A stretch of DNA of 64,000 nucleotides from Nocardioides sp. GY 10113 (GTDB taxonomy: Bacteria > Actinomycetota > Actinomycetes > Propionibacteriales > Nocardioidaceae). The notes under the pieces are model-generated. The model was not told where the DNA came from and ran no database searches. It worked only from the letters and a program-made list of their open reading frames with translations. The stretch is taken from contig NZ_STGK01000006.1 of NCBI RefSeq assembly GCF_004919105.1, positions 186,001-250,000 of the forward strand. Direction: 5' to 3'. How positions within the stretch are numbered: the first letter of the stretch is position 1; each line of letters opens with the position of its first letter. The position numbers and the translations under genes were made by a program. Shown here piece by piece: positions 1 to 9,844 of the stretch.

Positions 1-407
1 CGCTGCTTCATGCCCAGCGAGTAGTTGCGCAGCCGGCGCTTGGCCTCCGCGTCGGTGAGGCCGACCAGGTGCAGCATCTCGTCGACCCGGCTCGCCGGCA
101 GGCCCATGCTCAGGGCCCCGAGGCCGAGGATCTCCCGCCCGGTGCGGCCGGCGTGCTGCGCCGAGGCGTCCAGCAGGACGCCGACGTGGCGGCCGGGGTT
201 GGGGATCTCGGCGAACGCGTGGCCACCGATGGTCACCGAGCCGCTGGTGCCCGGGGTGAGGCCCACCATCACGCGCATCGTGGTGGTCTTGCCGGCCCCG
301 TTGGGTCCGAGGAAACCGGTCACCCGGCCGGGCTGGCAGACGAAGCTGACGTCCTCCACGGCGGTGAAGGCGCCGTAGCGCTTGGTCAGGTGGTCGACGA
401 CGATCAT
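1..407 (-). CDS. ABC transporter ATP-binding protein (3' part outside window)
   Basis: The first 135 residues of an ABC ATPase are visible; the gene runs off the left edge. The ATG start gives MIVVDHLTKRYG, then a Walker A of the form GPNGAGKTT and, at the cut end, the signature region YSLGMKQR. This signature is typical of DrrA/CcmA-type (ABC-2) exporters, where the motif is LSxGMKxR rather than LSGGQ. Such ATPases pair with an ABC-2 permease, expected just outside the window. The substrate cannot be inferred. Confidence 0.9.
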   Translation of the reverse strand, partial: MIVVDHLTKRYGAFTAVEDVSFVCQPGRVTGFLGPNGAGKTTTMRVMVGLTPGTSGSVTIGGHAFAEIPNPGRHVGVLLDASAQHAGRTGREILGLGALSMGLPASRVDEMLHLVGLTDAEAKRRLRNYSLGMKQ

Positions 408-454
408 GGGCACAGCCTGCCGGACCGCCGCCGGGAACGCGGGATTTGGACGGT

Positions 455-1240
455 CTACAGGTCGTAGACGGCGCCCGCGCGCGCCAGCTCGCAGGGACCG
501 GAGTACGACGAGCGCGCCTCGGCGAGCATCTCCTGGGCGTCGTGCCACGGCGGCACGTGGGTGACCGCCAGGCGGCGGACCCCGGCCTTCGCCGCGGTCT
601 CCCCCGCCTCGACGCCGGTCAGGTGCAGGTGCGGAGGGTTGTCGTCGCCGTCGCGGAACGAGGCCTCGCAGAGGAACAGGTCGGCGTCGGCGGCGACGTC
701 GAGCAGGGCCGGCGTGGGGCCCGTGTCGCCGCTGTAGGCGACCACCTTGCCGTACGCCGAGACCCGCATCGCCCAGGCCGGGACCGGGTGGTCGACCGCG
801 GCGGGCTCGACGGTGAACGGGCCGATCCGGAACGGCTCGCCGAAGCTGCGGAACTCGAACTCCTCGCGCATGCCCGGCGACTTGGGCAGGTCGTAGGCCC
901 GGGCCAGGCGGCGCGCCGTGCCTTTCGGCCCCCACACGGGGATCCGCGGCTGCGACCCGCTCGGGTGGTACTTGCGCAGCACGTAGTAGCTGGTCATGTC
1001 GACGCAGTGGTCGGCGTGCAGGTGGCTGATCAGCACCGCGTCCACGGCCAGCGGGTCGACGTAGCGCTGCAGGGCGCCGAGCGCGCCGTTGCCGAGGTCG
1101 AGGACCAGGGTCCACACCCGGGCGGGGTCCTCCTCGTCGACCGCCTGGACGAGGTAGCAGCTGGCCGGGGAGTCCGGCCCCGGGTAGGAGCCCGAGCACC
1201 CGACGACGGTGACCCTCATCCCGCCCTGCGGCACGCTCAT
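455..1240 (-). CDS. MBL-fold metallo-hydrolase
   Basis: This 261-residue cytosolic protein has the metallo-beta-lactamase fold signature HLHADH (His73, His75, Asp77, His78), then a GDTG segment and a later VTH motif, as expected for binuclear zinc hydrolases of the RNase Z-like/cyclic-phosphodiesterase branch. The ATG start overlaps the murI stop by 4 nt (ATGA), so the two are probably translationally coupled. An MBL gene directly after murI is also the order in Mycobacterium tuberculosis (Rv1338-Rv1339). The Rv1339 family has been linked to cyclic-nucleotide phosphodiesterase activity; that role here is inferred from family and position. Confidence 0.88.
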   Translation of the reverse strand: MSVPQGGMRVTVVGCSGSYPGPDSPASCYLVQAVDEEDPARVWTLVLDLGNGALGALQRYVDPLAVDAVLISHLHADHCVDMTSYYVLRKYHPSGSQPRIPVWGPKGTARRLARAYDLPKSPGMREEFEFRSFGEPFRIGPFTVEPAAVDHPVPAWAMRVSAYGKVVAYSGDTGPTPALLDVAADADLFLCEASFRDGDDNPPHLHLTGVEAGETAAKAGVRRLAVTHVPPWHDAQEMLAEARSSYSGPCELARAGAVYDL

Positions 1241-2058
1241 GCGAGGCCTCCCGCGAACTGCGCCGCCGCGACCAGCTCCGGGCCGAGGAAGCGGCGTCCG
1301 ATGGTGGCGAACTCGTCCGGCGAGCCGGTGGTGGAGAACGCGTACGTCGGGTCGCCGGTCGGCCGCATCAGCCCGCGGTCGGCGAGCACGTGGTAGAGCT
1401 CCTTGGCGCTCTCCTCGGCGCTGCTGACCAGGGTGACGTCGTCGCCCATCACGTAGGAGATGACGCCGGTCAGCAGCGGGTAGTGGGTGCAGCCGAGGAT
1501 CAGCGTGTCCACGTCGAGCTCGATCAGCGGGTCCAGGTACTCGTGGGCCACGGCGAGCAGCTCGTCGCCGCCGGTGACGCCCGCCTCCACGTAGTCCACG
1601 AAGCGCGGGCAGGCGCGGGTGGTCAGCGTCAGCTGGGGCGCGGCGGCGAACGCGTCGTCGTACGCCATCGACTCGGCGGTGGCCCGGGTCGAGATCACGC
1701 CGACCCGGCCGTTGCGGGTGGCCGCGACGGCCCGCCGGGTCGCCGGCAGGATCACCTCGACCACGGGCACGTCGTAGCGCTCGCGGGCGTCGCGCAGCAT
1801 CGCCGCGCTGGCCGAGTTGCACGCGATCACCAGCGCCTTGACGCCCTGGTCGACCAGGTGGTCGAGGCACTCCAGGGCGTACTCGCGGACCTCGGCGATC
1901 GCCTTCGGGCCGTAGGGCTGGCGCGCGGTGTCCCCGAGGTAGGTGATCGACTCGTGCGGCAGTTGGTCGATCACGGATCGGGCGACCGTGAGGCCGCCGA
2001 ATCCGGAGTCGAAGATCCCGATCGGGGCGTCCACATCGACGTGGTCCTGGCGCTGCAC
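1237..2058 (-). CDS. murI: Glutamate racemase
   Basis: Interconverts L- and D-glutamate to supply D-Glu for peptidoglycan stem peptides. The 273-residue protein has FDSGFGGLT near the N-terminus (Asp17) and the two catalytic cysteines in ACNSAS (Cys80) and GCTHYPLL (Cys190). Length matches the family. The GTG start has no Shine-Dalgarno; a TAGGGT box ends about 7 nt upstream, suggesting a leaderless transcript. The gene is followed with overlap by the MBL-fold gene. Confidence 0.96.
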   Translation of the reverse strand: MQRQDHVDVDAPIGIFDSGFGGLTVARSVIDQLPHESITYLGDTARQPYGPKAIAEVREYALECLDHLVDQGVKALVIACNSASAAMLRDARERYDVPVVEVILPATRRAVAATRNGRVGVISTRATAESMAYDDAFAAAPQLTLTTRACPRFVDYVEAGVTGGDELLAVAHEYLDPLIELDVDTLILGCTHYPLLTGVISYVMGDDVTLVSSAEESAKELYHVLADRGLMRPTGDPTYAFSTTGSPDEFATIGRRFLGPELVAAAQFAGGLA

Positions 2059-2064
2059 CGTCCC

Positions 2065-2125
2065 ACCCTAAAGCGTCGCGACACCGGTGGGCCGGATTCA
2101 GGACGCAGGTCACGCGCCGTAGGCT
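2065..2125. promoter_or_regulatory. Divergent leaderless promoters for murI and the phosphatase-family gene
   Basis: Two -10-like boxes face outwards: TAGGGT on the minus strand (2070-2065) and TAGGCT on the plus strand (2120-2125). Each ends 7-8 nt before the GTG start of its gene (2058 and 2133), and neither gene has a Shine-Dalgarno, the layout of leaderless actinobacterial mRNAs. No convincing -35 box is seen for either, so this is inference from spacing. Confidence 0.4.
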
Positions 2126-2132
2126 CGGCGGC

Positions 2133-3269
2133 GTGACGCTCCCCACGTCCCGGCCCACGCCCGCCCCGGTTCACCTGCCGGCACGCCTGCCCGCACGCCG
2201 CCTCGGGGGCCGACCCCGCACCGGACGCGCCGGCACCCTCCGGCGGGCCGCCGCGCTCGTGCTGGCCGGGGCGCTCGGCGCCGGCGCGGTCGCCGGCGTC
2301 GCCGCGGCCGAGCCGTCGGCGACCCCGGAGCCGGCGCCGGCGGCCACCCGGGTCGCCCCGCACGGGCGGGTGCTGGCGATCTCGCTGGACGGTCTCAACC
2401 CGACCGCGCTGACCCGGCTCGGCCGGGCGGGGACGCCCGCCCTGCACCGACTGCTGCGGCAGGGCGCCTCCACGCTGAACGCGCGCGCCCAGGTGGAGCA
2501 GACGGTGACGCTGCCGAACCACTCCAGCATGGTCACCGGTCGCCGCATCGACGCCGCGCACCGCGGCCACGGCGTCACCTGGAACAGCGACGAGCCCGGC
2601 ACCACCATCCAGGAGTCCTCGGGCGTCCCGCGCATCTCCTCGGTCTTCAAGGTCGTCCACCGGGCCGGCGGTGGCACCGCGCTCTTCTCGACGAAGACCA
2701 AGTTCTCGCTGTTCGAGCGGTCCTGGCCCGCGGCCATCGACCGCAGCGTGATCCGTGAGGAGGAGGACGCGCTCCTGGTCCGGGCCCTGCGACGGGACCT
2801 GGTCCGGCACGACCGCGCCTTCACCTTCCTGCACCTGGGCCTGGCGGACCAGACGGGGCACAGGGAGGGGTGGATGAGCGCCGCCTACCTGGACGCGGTC
2901 CGCACCCTGGACGGCCTGGTCGCGAAGGTCCTGCGCACCATCGAACGACGCCCCGCCCTGGCCTCGACCCGGATCGTGCTGACCGCCGACCACGGCGGCC
3001 GGCCGGGCACCGGTGACCACGGGGACGCGGACGTGCGGGCGAACTACCGGGTCCCGTTCCTCGTCTGGGGACCGGGGGTGGACCGCGGAGACCTGTACGC
3101 CATGAACACCGGCACCCGGACCGACCCGGGCAGGGGGCGCCCCGGGTTCGACGGCCGCCAGCCGATCCGCAACGGCGAGGTCGCCAACGTCGCCACCGAC
3201 CTGCTCGGCCTGCGACCGGTGCCGGCCAGCCGCTGGAACCGCCAGCACGGGCTCGACTGGACCCGGTGA
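2133..3269 (+). CDS. Secreted alkaline-phosphatase-superfamily protein (type I phosphodiesterase/nucleotide pyrophosphatase-like)
   Basis: A 378-residue exported protein. The N-terminus is Arg-rich and followed by a hydrophobic segment ending GVAAAEPSA, a plausible Tat or Sec signal. The mature part begins with LAISLDGLNPTAL (metal Asp), continues with a TLPNHSSM stretch holding the nucleophile region, and has TADHGGRPG and GDHGDADVRANYRVPF as second metal site. This arrangement fits nucleotide pyrophosphatases/phosphodiesterases acting outside the membrane. It sits between cysM and murI on the opposite strand, where M. tuberculosis has a rhomboid gene (Rv1337). Confidence 0.8.
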   Translation: MTLPTSRPTPAPVHLPARLPARRLGGRPRTGRAGTLRRAAALVLAGALGAGAVAGVAAAEPSATPEPAPAATRVAPHGRVLAISLDGLNPTALTRLGRAGTPALHRLLRQGASTLNARAQVEQTVTLPNHSSMVTGRRIDAAHRGHGVTWNSDEPGTTIQESSGVPRISSVFKVVHRAGGGTALFSTKTKFSLFERSWPAAIDRSVIREEEDALLVRALRRDLVRHDRAFTFLHLGLADQTGHREGWMSAAYLDAVRTLDGLVAKVLRTIERRPALASTRIVLTADHGGRPGTGDHGDADVRANYRVPFLVWGPGVDRGDLYAMNTGTRTDPGRGRPGFDGRQPIRNGEVANVATDLLGLRPVPASRWNRQHGLDWTR

Positions 3270-3309
3270 GGCCCGGGGGCGCCGCCGGGGTGCGGTCGCC
3301 GCTGGGGGC

Positions 3310-4865
<1,556 letters not shown>

Positions 4866-4880
4866 CCGCGGCGGCCTCTC

Positions 4881-5153
4881 TCAGCCGCCGGCGACGGCCG
4901 GCAGGATGACCACCTGGTCACCGTCGGCCAGCGTCGCCTCGAGGCTGCCGAGGAAGCGGACGTCCTCGTCGTTGATGTAGATGTTGACGAAACGGCGCAG
5001 GTCGCCGTTGTCGATGAGCCGCTCCTTGATGCCCGGGTGGCCGGCCTCGAGCGAGTCGATCAGCGCGCTCAGGCTCTCACCCTCACCGGTGACGGCCTTC
5101 TCGCCGCCGGTGTAGGTGCGCAGGATGGTCGGGATTCGGACCTCGATGGCCAT
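4881..5153 (-). CDS. cysO: Sulfur-carrier protein CysO (MoaD/ThiS family)
   Basis: A 90-residue ubiquitin-like carrier. It ends in AVAGG, the di-glycine tail that is converted to a thiocarboxylate and donates sulfur to the CysM-bound aminoacrylate. The beta-grasp pattern (MAIEVRIPTILR at the start, VNIYINDEDVRF in the middle) matches CysO of mycobacteria. The start overlaps the mec stop by 1 nt, showing coupling with the protease that releases cysteine from the CysO-cysteine adduct. Confidence 0.94.
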   Translation of the reverse strand: MAIEVRIPTILRTYTGGEKAVTGEGESLSALIDSLEAGHPGIKERLIDNGDLRRFVNIYINDEDVRFLGSLEATLADGDQVVILPAVAGG

Positions 5154-5593
5154 CAGGATTCGCTCCTCGCGAGGGTCGGGACGATCTCCACCGGTTCTTC
5201 GGTGACGACGCCGTCGGTGATTCTGTAGGACCTGAACTCCACCGGGCCGTCGTTATTCCCGTGCTCGCGTGTGCTGACCAGCACATAGTGCGCTCCGGGC
5301 TCGCCGGCCAGGTTGATGTCGGTGACGCTCGGGTACGCCTCGGTGGCGGTGTGGGAGTGGTAGATGACCACCGGCTCCTCGTCGCGGTCGTCCATCTCCT
5401 TGTAGAGCTCGAGCAGGTCCGTCGAGTCGTACTCGTAGAAGGTCGGGCTGCCCGCGGCGTTCACCATCTCGATGAACCGCTCCGGGGAGTCCGAGCCGAT
5501 CGGGCCGACGACCATTCCGCACGCCTCCACCGGGTGGTCCCGCTTGGCATGCTCCACGATGGCGTCGTACGTCGCCTGGTCGATCCGCAACAC
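5153..5593 (-). CDS. mec: CysO-cysteine peptidase (JAMM/M67 zinc protease)
   Basis: Cleaves cysteine from the C-terminus of CysO-Cys. The 146-residue protein has the complete JAMM set: Glu23 in HPVEACG, His79 and His81 in YHSHT, and Asp92 in YPSVTD. The GTG start gives MLRIDQATYD, aligned with actinobacterial Mec proteins. It is the first gene of the mec-cysO-NYN-cysM run and follows DUF2017 after 78 nt. Confidence 0.94.
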   Translation of the reverse strand: MLRIDQATYDAIVEHAKRDHPVEACGMVVGPIGSDSPERFIEMVNAAGSPTFYEYDSTDLLELYKEMDDRDEEPVVIYHSHTATEAYPSVTDINLAGEPGAHYVLVSTREHGNNDGPVEFRSYRITDGVVTEEPVEIVPTLARSES

Positions 5594-5671
5594 GAACCCA
5601 GCCTAGGCGGTCCGGTCTGCTGCGACGGAATCCGCCCGCGCCACGGACAGGCCCCGAGCGCGAGCCGCGCG

Positions 5672-6289
5672 TCAGCGCCGGCCGGAGACGGCGTGGACCA
5701 GGGTCTCCTGCAGGAAGCCGAGCCACTCGAAGATGTGGTGCGCCTGGGCGCGCGGGTCCTCGTCGGGCAGCCCGGCCCAGTAGTCCTCGTCCCCCTCGAC
5801 GACGCCGAGGCGGGTGGCCAGCGCCAGCCGCAGGTCGGTGAGCGAGCGCATCCACACCTGCGCCTGCGCCTGGTCGAGCTCGACGTCGAGGGTGATCGCC
5901 TCGGCCTCCGGCCCCTCGGGCTCGTCTGGCAGACCGGCCTCCTCCAGCGTCTCGATCACGGTGACCGCAGCGCGGGACTTGGAGTCGCGCAGGCCGTTCT
6001 CGGTGAACCGCCGGAACTCGCCGGCGGCCTCCGCGTCCCCCCGGTAGGCATTGGGCAGCAGCCGCTGCAGGACCGGGTCGTCGGGCTCGGTGGTGGGACC
6101 GCTGAAGTCGAGCAGCGCGGCGAGCGGATCGTCGTCGCGCGCCGGGACGGCCGCCTCGTTGTGCAGCAGCTCGATCAGCTGCGCCGCCAGGGAGCGCAAC
6201 AGATCGGCCTCGAAGGCCGAGAAGGTCGCGATGATCTGCTTGCTCCGGCGATGCCGGACGAAACCCGCCATGGTTGGGCCTGACCTCAC
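5672..6289 (-). CDS. DUF2017 family protein
   Basis: A 205-residue cytosolic protein with no signal peptide, matching DUF2017 by its sequence and its place between clpS and mec (as in Rv1331-Rv1334). It is rich in acidic residues and helices; no catalytic motif is apparent. A GTG at 6289 with GAGAAG 4 nt upstream and an ATG at 6271 (MAGFVRHRR) are both possible starts. Function unknown; co-occurrence with ClpS suggests, but does not prove, a link with proteolysis. Confidence 0.85.
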   Translation of the reverse strand: MRSGPTMAGFVRHRRSKQIIATFSAFEADLLRSLAAQLIELLHNEAAVPARDDDPLAALLDFSGPTTEPDDPVLQRLLPNAYRGDAEAAGEFRRFTENGLRDSKSRAAVTVIETLEEAGLPDEPEGPEAEAITLDVELDQAQAQVWMRSLTDLRLALATRLGVVEGDEDYWAGLPDEDPRAQAHHIFEWLGFLQETLVHAVSGRR

Positions 6290-6307
6290 TGAACTTCTCG
6301 TCGGCTT

Positions 6308-6616
6308 CTAGTCGGACTTCTGGAGCGTCGCCCAGAGCCCGTACTCGTGCATCGCCTGCACGTCGCGCTCCATCTCCTCGCGACTGCCGCTGCTGACCGC
6401 CGAACGGCCCTCCTCGTGCACCTCCAGCATCAGCTTCTCCGCCTTCTTCTTGGAGTAGCCGAAGTACGAGGTGAACACGTAGGAGACGTAGGACATCAGG
6501 TTCACCGGGTCGTTCCAGACCACGGTCACCCACGGCGTGTCGGCAACGGTGATCGCGTCCGGCGTCAGGTCCTCCTCGACGCCCGGATCGGCCTTGACAG
6601 GGCTCGCGGTCGTCAC
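6308..6616 (-). CDS. clpS: ATP-dependent Clp protease adaptor ClpS
   Basis: A 102-residue adaptor that binds N-degrons and delivers them to ClpC/ClpA. The diagnostic VVWNDPVNLMSYV segment forms the N-degron pocket, and the downstream MLEVHEEGRS stretch is also conserved. The GTG start at 6616 is supported by GGAG 5 nt upstream; longer readings in the same frame lack family similarity. It heads the run clpS-DUF2017-mec-cysO and is divergent from the ArsR-like gene. Confidence 0.93.
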   Translation of the reverse strand: MTTASPVKADPGVEEDLTPDAITVADTPWVTVVWNDPVNLMSYVSYVFTSYFGYSKKKAEKLMLEVHEEGRSAVSSGSREEMERDVQAMHEYGLWATLQKSD

Positions 6617-6674
6617 GGCTCCATGGTGGCACACCGCCTCGGGGCGCCGGCCGGCACCACCCCCAAAGAAGTGT

Positions 6675-6726
6675 TTGACAGTTCCCGGTCCCGATGGTCG
6701 AATACTCCCAAAGACATCTTGGGGAG
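6675..6726 (+). promoter_or_regulatory. Promoter and operator of the ArsR-like regulator/MFS operon
   Basis: TTGACA at 6675-6680 is a perfect -35, followed after 17 nt by TCGAAT as a weak -10. A 22-nt inverted repeat at 6705-6726 (CTCCCAAAGA, CA, TCTTGGGGAG) has 10-nt arms with one mismatch. It lies between the promoter and the ATG at 6732 and includes the ribosome-binding GGGGAG. A regulator bound there would block its own operon; autoregulation is inferred. Confidence 0.6.
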
Positions 6727-6731
6727 TAGTC

Positions 6732-7274
6732 ATGGTGGAACGACCGAGCCAGCACCCGGGCACGAGCACGCTGCGGGCGACCGCCCACCCGCTGCGCCTG
6801 CGGATCCTCTCGCTGCTCACCGGCGCCGCGATGAGCGCCGCCGAGGTCGCGCGCGAGCTCGGGATCAGCCACGCCAACGCCTCCTACCACCTGCGCCAGC
6901 TGCACGACGCGGACCTGATCGTGGTCGAGGGCGAGGAGCGGATCCGGGGCGGCGTGGCCAAGCGCTACCGCTACCGCACCGACCACCCGGAGCCCCCGGC
7001 CGACCAGGAGCAGCTCCCGCTGGACGTCCGGGCGATGTCCGACGAGATGCTGCGCCGCCTCGAGGACCGTGAGCCCGAGGGCGCGTTGTTCACCGACGCC
7101 GAACTGTGGGTCGAGCCGGAGGTCTGGGACCGCGTCCGCAGCCTCGTCCAGCAGGCGTCGTACCTGCTGCACGACAGCGCCCGGCGCCCCCGTTCCGCCG
7201 GGACGATCCGCACCAGCCTGACCGTGGCCGCGTTCCGGATGGGCCCCGATGACGCACCCGAGGACCACCGGTGA
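6732..7274 (+). CDS. ArsR-type winged-helix transcriptional regulator
   Basis: A 180-residue regulator. Residues about 15-70 form a winged helix (ATAHPLRLRILSLL, AAEVARELGISHANASYHLRQL, then a basic wing VAKRYRYRT). The C-terminal half has no metal-binding cysteine pair, so a metal-sensing role is unlikely. The ATG is preceded by GGGGAG. The stop overlaps the MFS start (GTGA), so it probably controls this transporter through the inverted repeat just upstream. Confidence 0.85.
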   Translation: MVERPSQHPGTSTLRATAHPLRLRILSLLTGAAMSAAEVARELGISHANASYHLRQLHDADLIVVEGEERIRGGVAKRYRYRTDHPEPPADQEQLPLDVRAMSDEMLRRLEDREPEGALFTDAELWVEPEVWDRVRSLVQQASYLLHDSARRPRSAGTIRTSLTVAAFRMGPDDAPEDHR

Positions 7275-8557
7275 GCGCTCGTCCCGCGGCGCTGGCACCG
7301 CTGCGCCACGCCGCCTTCCGCTGGTACGTCGCCGCCCGGGCCATCAACCTGCTCGGCGGAACGATGGGCTCGATCGCCCTCGCCTTCGCCGTCCTCCACG
7401 TCAGCGACTCGCCCGGGGCGCTGGGCGCCGTGCTCGCCGCCCACAGCATCCCGATGATCGCGTTCCTGCTGCTCGGCGGGGTGCTCGCCGACCGGTTCGG
7501 GCGCGCGCTGGTGATCCAGGTCGGCAACGTCGCCTCGGGCCTGAGCCAGCTCACCATCGCCGCGCTGGTGCTCTCGGGATCGGCCGAGGTCTGGCACCTG
7601 GTGGCGCTGACCGCTGTCAACGGGACGGTCGCCGCCGCGAACCAGCCGGCGTTGGCCAGCCTCCTGCCGCAGCTGGTGCCCCGCGCCGAGCTGCAGCAGG
7701 CCAACGTGCTGAACTCGATGCTGCGCAACACGATCATGGCGCTCGGACCCGCAGCGGCCGGCGTGCTGGTGGCCACCGCCGGACCGGGGTGGGCACTGGC
7801 CGTGGACGGCGCGGCGTACCTGGCCTCCGCCGCCCTCCTGCTGCGCATCCGGATGCCGGCGGCCGCGCGCCTCGGACACGCGGCGCGCGCCAGCATGGTC
7901 GAGGACCTGCGCCGCGGGTGGGCGTTCTTCCGGGCCACCCCGTGGCTGTTGACGGCGGTGCCCACCTTCGGCGCCCTCAACGCACTGCAGAGCGGCGGCC
8001 AGAACACCCTCGGCCCGGTCTATGCCCAGCAGGGCGCGATCGGTGCGGCCGGCTGGGGCCTGATCGCGTCGGCGACCGCGGTCGGACTGCTGGTGACCAG
8101 CCTCGCCTTCACCCGCGTCCGGCTGGAGCGCCCGCTGTTCTGGGGCACCTTCGGCGTGGCCGCCTTCGGCCTCCCGATGCTCGCACTCGGACTGACCGAC
8201 GAGCTGTGGGTGGTCCTGCTCGCGGCGGTCGCGGCCGGGGCGGGGGTCGAGGTGTTCGGCCTCGGCTGGGACCTGTCGATGCAGGAGCACGTGCCCGAGG
8301 AGATGCTCTCGCGCATCTACTCCTACGACATGCTCGGCTCGTTCGTCGCGATCCCCGTCGGCCAGCTGACCTTCGGCCCGCTGGGCGCGGCCTTCGGCGT
8401 CCAACCGATGATCCTGGTCGCGGGAGTCGCCTACGTCGCGATCGCGCTGCTCCTGCTGTGCTCGCCCGCGGTGCGCCACCTGCGGCGGGCCCCGGTCCGC
8501 ACCCCCGTCGCCGCACCCGCCGGACTGGTCAGCACCACTTCCGCACCAGCGTCCTGA
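7271..8557 (+). CDS. MFS transporter (probable drug/metabolite efflux)
   Basis: A 428-residue, 12-helix major facilitator. The loop motif GGVLADRFGRA between helices 2 and 3 is the MFS motif A. The protein resembles the enterobactin-exporter/MFS_3 group by its long central loop and the LPQLVPRAELQQANVLNS segment. Translationally coupled to the upstream ArsR-like gene. Its last 29 nt overlap the convergent DUF1697 gene. Substrate unknown. Confidence 0.85.
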   Translation: MSARPAALAPLRHAAFRWYVAARAINLLGGTMGSIALAFAVLHVSDSPGALGAVLAAHSIPMIAFLLLGGVLADRFGRALVIQVGNVASGLSQLTIAALVLSGSAEVWHLVALTAVNGTVAAANQPALASLLPQLVPRAELQQANVLNSMLRNTIMALGPAAAGVLVATAGPGWALAVDGAAYLASAALLLRIRMPAAARLGHAARASMVEDLRRGWAFFRATPWLLTAVPTFGALNALQSGGQNTLGPVYAQQGAIGAAGWGLIASATAVGLLVTSLAFTRVRLERPLFWGTFGVAAFGLPMLALGLTDELWVVLLAAVAAGAGVEVFGLGWDLSMQEHVPEEMLSRIYSYDMLGSFVAIPVGQLTFGPLGAAFGVQPMILVAGVAYVAIALLLLCSPAVRHLRRAPVRTPVAAPAGLVSTTSAPAS

Positions 8558-9074
8558 CCACCGTCACGTTCCGGTTCGTGGCCACCCCGAGGTGGCGCTC
8601 GAGGAAGGCGTTGGAGAGCTTGGCGGTGTGGTACTGGCTCTCGCCCTCGGCGAGCAGGAGGTGCGCCGCGCGCCCCTCGACGTGCACCCGCTCGCCGTCC
8701 ACGCCGGCCGCGCCGATCGCCTCCTCCAGCGCCGCGAGGGTCGCGGCGGTGGGCTCGGCCTTGAGCAGGGAGACGTAGTGCCGCCCGTGGTGGTCGAGCG
8801 CGTCGGCGACGACGGCGACCGCGGCCAGCTCGGCGGCGGTGAAGGCGATGGTGGGCACCTCGAACCCGGCCTCCGCCCGGTACGCCGCCTCCAGCGCCGA
8901 CTCGATCCGGGCCCGCGACCGCATCGCGGTGTCCAGCCGGACGTTGCCGGTGTTGATGTGCGTGGCGACACCGTCGAAGCCCGCCGCCTCCGTGGCCGCG
9001 ACGATCGCGGCCCGGGGGAACTTGCGGGTCGCACCGAGGTTGATCGCGCGCAGGAACGCGACGTAGGTCGTCAT
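8529..9074 (-). CDS. DUF1697 family protein
   Basis: A 181-residue protein starting MTTYVAFLRAINLG, the hallmark N-terminus of DUF1697, followed by the HINTGNVRLD segment. The fold is a duplicated ferredoxin-like domain of unknown function. No signal or membrane segments. Its 3' end overlaps the convergent MFS gene by 29 nt. Confidence 0.88.
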   Translation of the reverse strand: MTTYVAFLRAINLGATRKFPRAAIVAATEAAGFDGVATHINTGNVRLDTAMRSRARIESALEAAYRAEAGFEVPTIAFTAAELAAVAVVADALDHHGRHYVSLLKAEPTAATLAALEEAIGAAGVDGERVHVEGRAAHLLLAEGESQYHTAKLSNAFLERHLGVATNRNVTVVRTLVRKWC

Positions 9075-9089
9075 GGGGATCAGTCTTCA

Positions 9090-9121
9090 CCGCGGCGCCG
9101 ACGCCGGCACCGACGCCGCGG
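9090..9121 (-). terminator. GC hairpin after the tetR gene
   Basis: CCGCGGCG at 9090-9097 and CGCCGCGG at 9114-9121 form an 8-bp perfect stem 18 nt after the TetR stop on the minus strand. There is no U-tract, as is common for actinobacterial terminators, so function is inferred from position. Confidence 0.4.
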
Positions 9122-9139
9122 GAAGCATCGAGCAGACGC

Positions 9140-9757
9140 CTAGGGACGCAGGGCGGCGTGCAGCGCCCGCAGGTGACCGGCGAGGTCATGCTCGGGCTGA
9201 TCGCTCTCGAGGTCGGCCTGCCACCGCTCGACCGCGTGCTGCCACAGGGCCACCGCGGCGGCCGCGGCGGCGACCACCTCCGGCGCATCGGCGGCGACAC
9301 CGGCCCGCTCGGCGAGCGCCCGGCGGATCTTGTCCTCCCAGGAGAGCAGCACCTCGTAGAGCCGCCCACGCAGCAGCGCCGAGGAGTAGGCGGCCTGGGC
9401 CCACAGCCGTACGACGTCGCCCTCGCCCTCGAAGTCGGGGGCCATCCGGCACAGCCCGGCGACGGCCACCGACAGCAGGTCGCCGGCGTCCTCGGGCACC
9501 GCCAGCAGCTCCTCGCGGAGCATCCCCTGCCGGATCTCGCGCAGCGGGTTGAGGACGTCCTCCTTGGTGGCGAAGTAGCGGAAGAAGGTACGGGTGGAGA
9601 CGCCCGCCTCCGCGGCGATCGCCTCCACCGTGGTCTCCGCGAAGCCGTCCCGGGCGAAGAGCCGGAGCGCGGCCAGCTCGAGGGCGTGTCGGGTGACCTG
9701 CTTGCGCCGCTCGCGCAGGCCGGGCGGCGGGAGCGGGATCGGCGCGTGGTCGGGCAT
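9140..9757 (-). CDS. TetR-family transcriptional regulator
   Basis: A 205-residue TetR regulator. The HTH lies at about residues 15-62 (RHALELAALRLFARDGF, TTVEAIAAEAGVSTRTFFRYF, then ATKEDVL). The C-terminal ligand domain is helical and contains acidic and Ala-rich stretches. The ATG has a strong GAGGAGG Shine-Dalgarno. It follows the arylsulfatase on the same strand after an 87-nt gap filled by 11-bp tandem repeats, and may regulate the sulfatase/carrier pair. Confidence 0.9.
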   Translation of the reverse strand: MPDHAPIPLPPPGLRERRKQVTRHALELAALRLFARDGFAETTVEAIAAEAGVSTRTFFRYFATKEDVLNPLREIRQGMLREELLAVPEDAGDLLSVAVAGLCRMAPDFEGEGDVVRLWAQAAYSSALLRGRLYEVLLSWEDKIRRALAERAGVAADAPEVVAAAAAAVALWQHAVERWQADLESDQPEHDLAGHLRALHAALRP

Positions 9758-9767
9758 CGGCGGCCTC

Positions 9768-9842
9768 CTCGGTCGGGGCTCGGTCGGGGCTCGGTCGGGG
9801 CTCGGTCGGGGCTCGGTCGGGGCTCGGTCGGGGCTCGGTCGG
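9768..9842. repeat. 11-bp tandem repeat between sulfatase and tetR
   Basis: Six perfect copies of CTCGGTCGGGG plus a partial seventh fill the gap between the arylsulfatase stop and the tetR Shine-Dalgarno. The 11-bp period is close to one helical turn, so copies face the same side of the DNA. It could be slippage-prone sequence or a phased binding site. There is no spacer variation, so it is not a CRISPR. Confidence 0.9.
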
Positions 9843-9844
9843 TC

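Noticed and set aside
9768..9842. Possible CRISPR array
   Set aside because: Unit is 11 bp with no spacers; simple tandem repeat.
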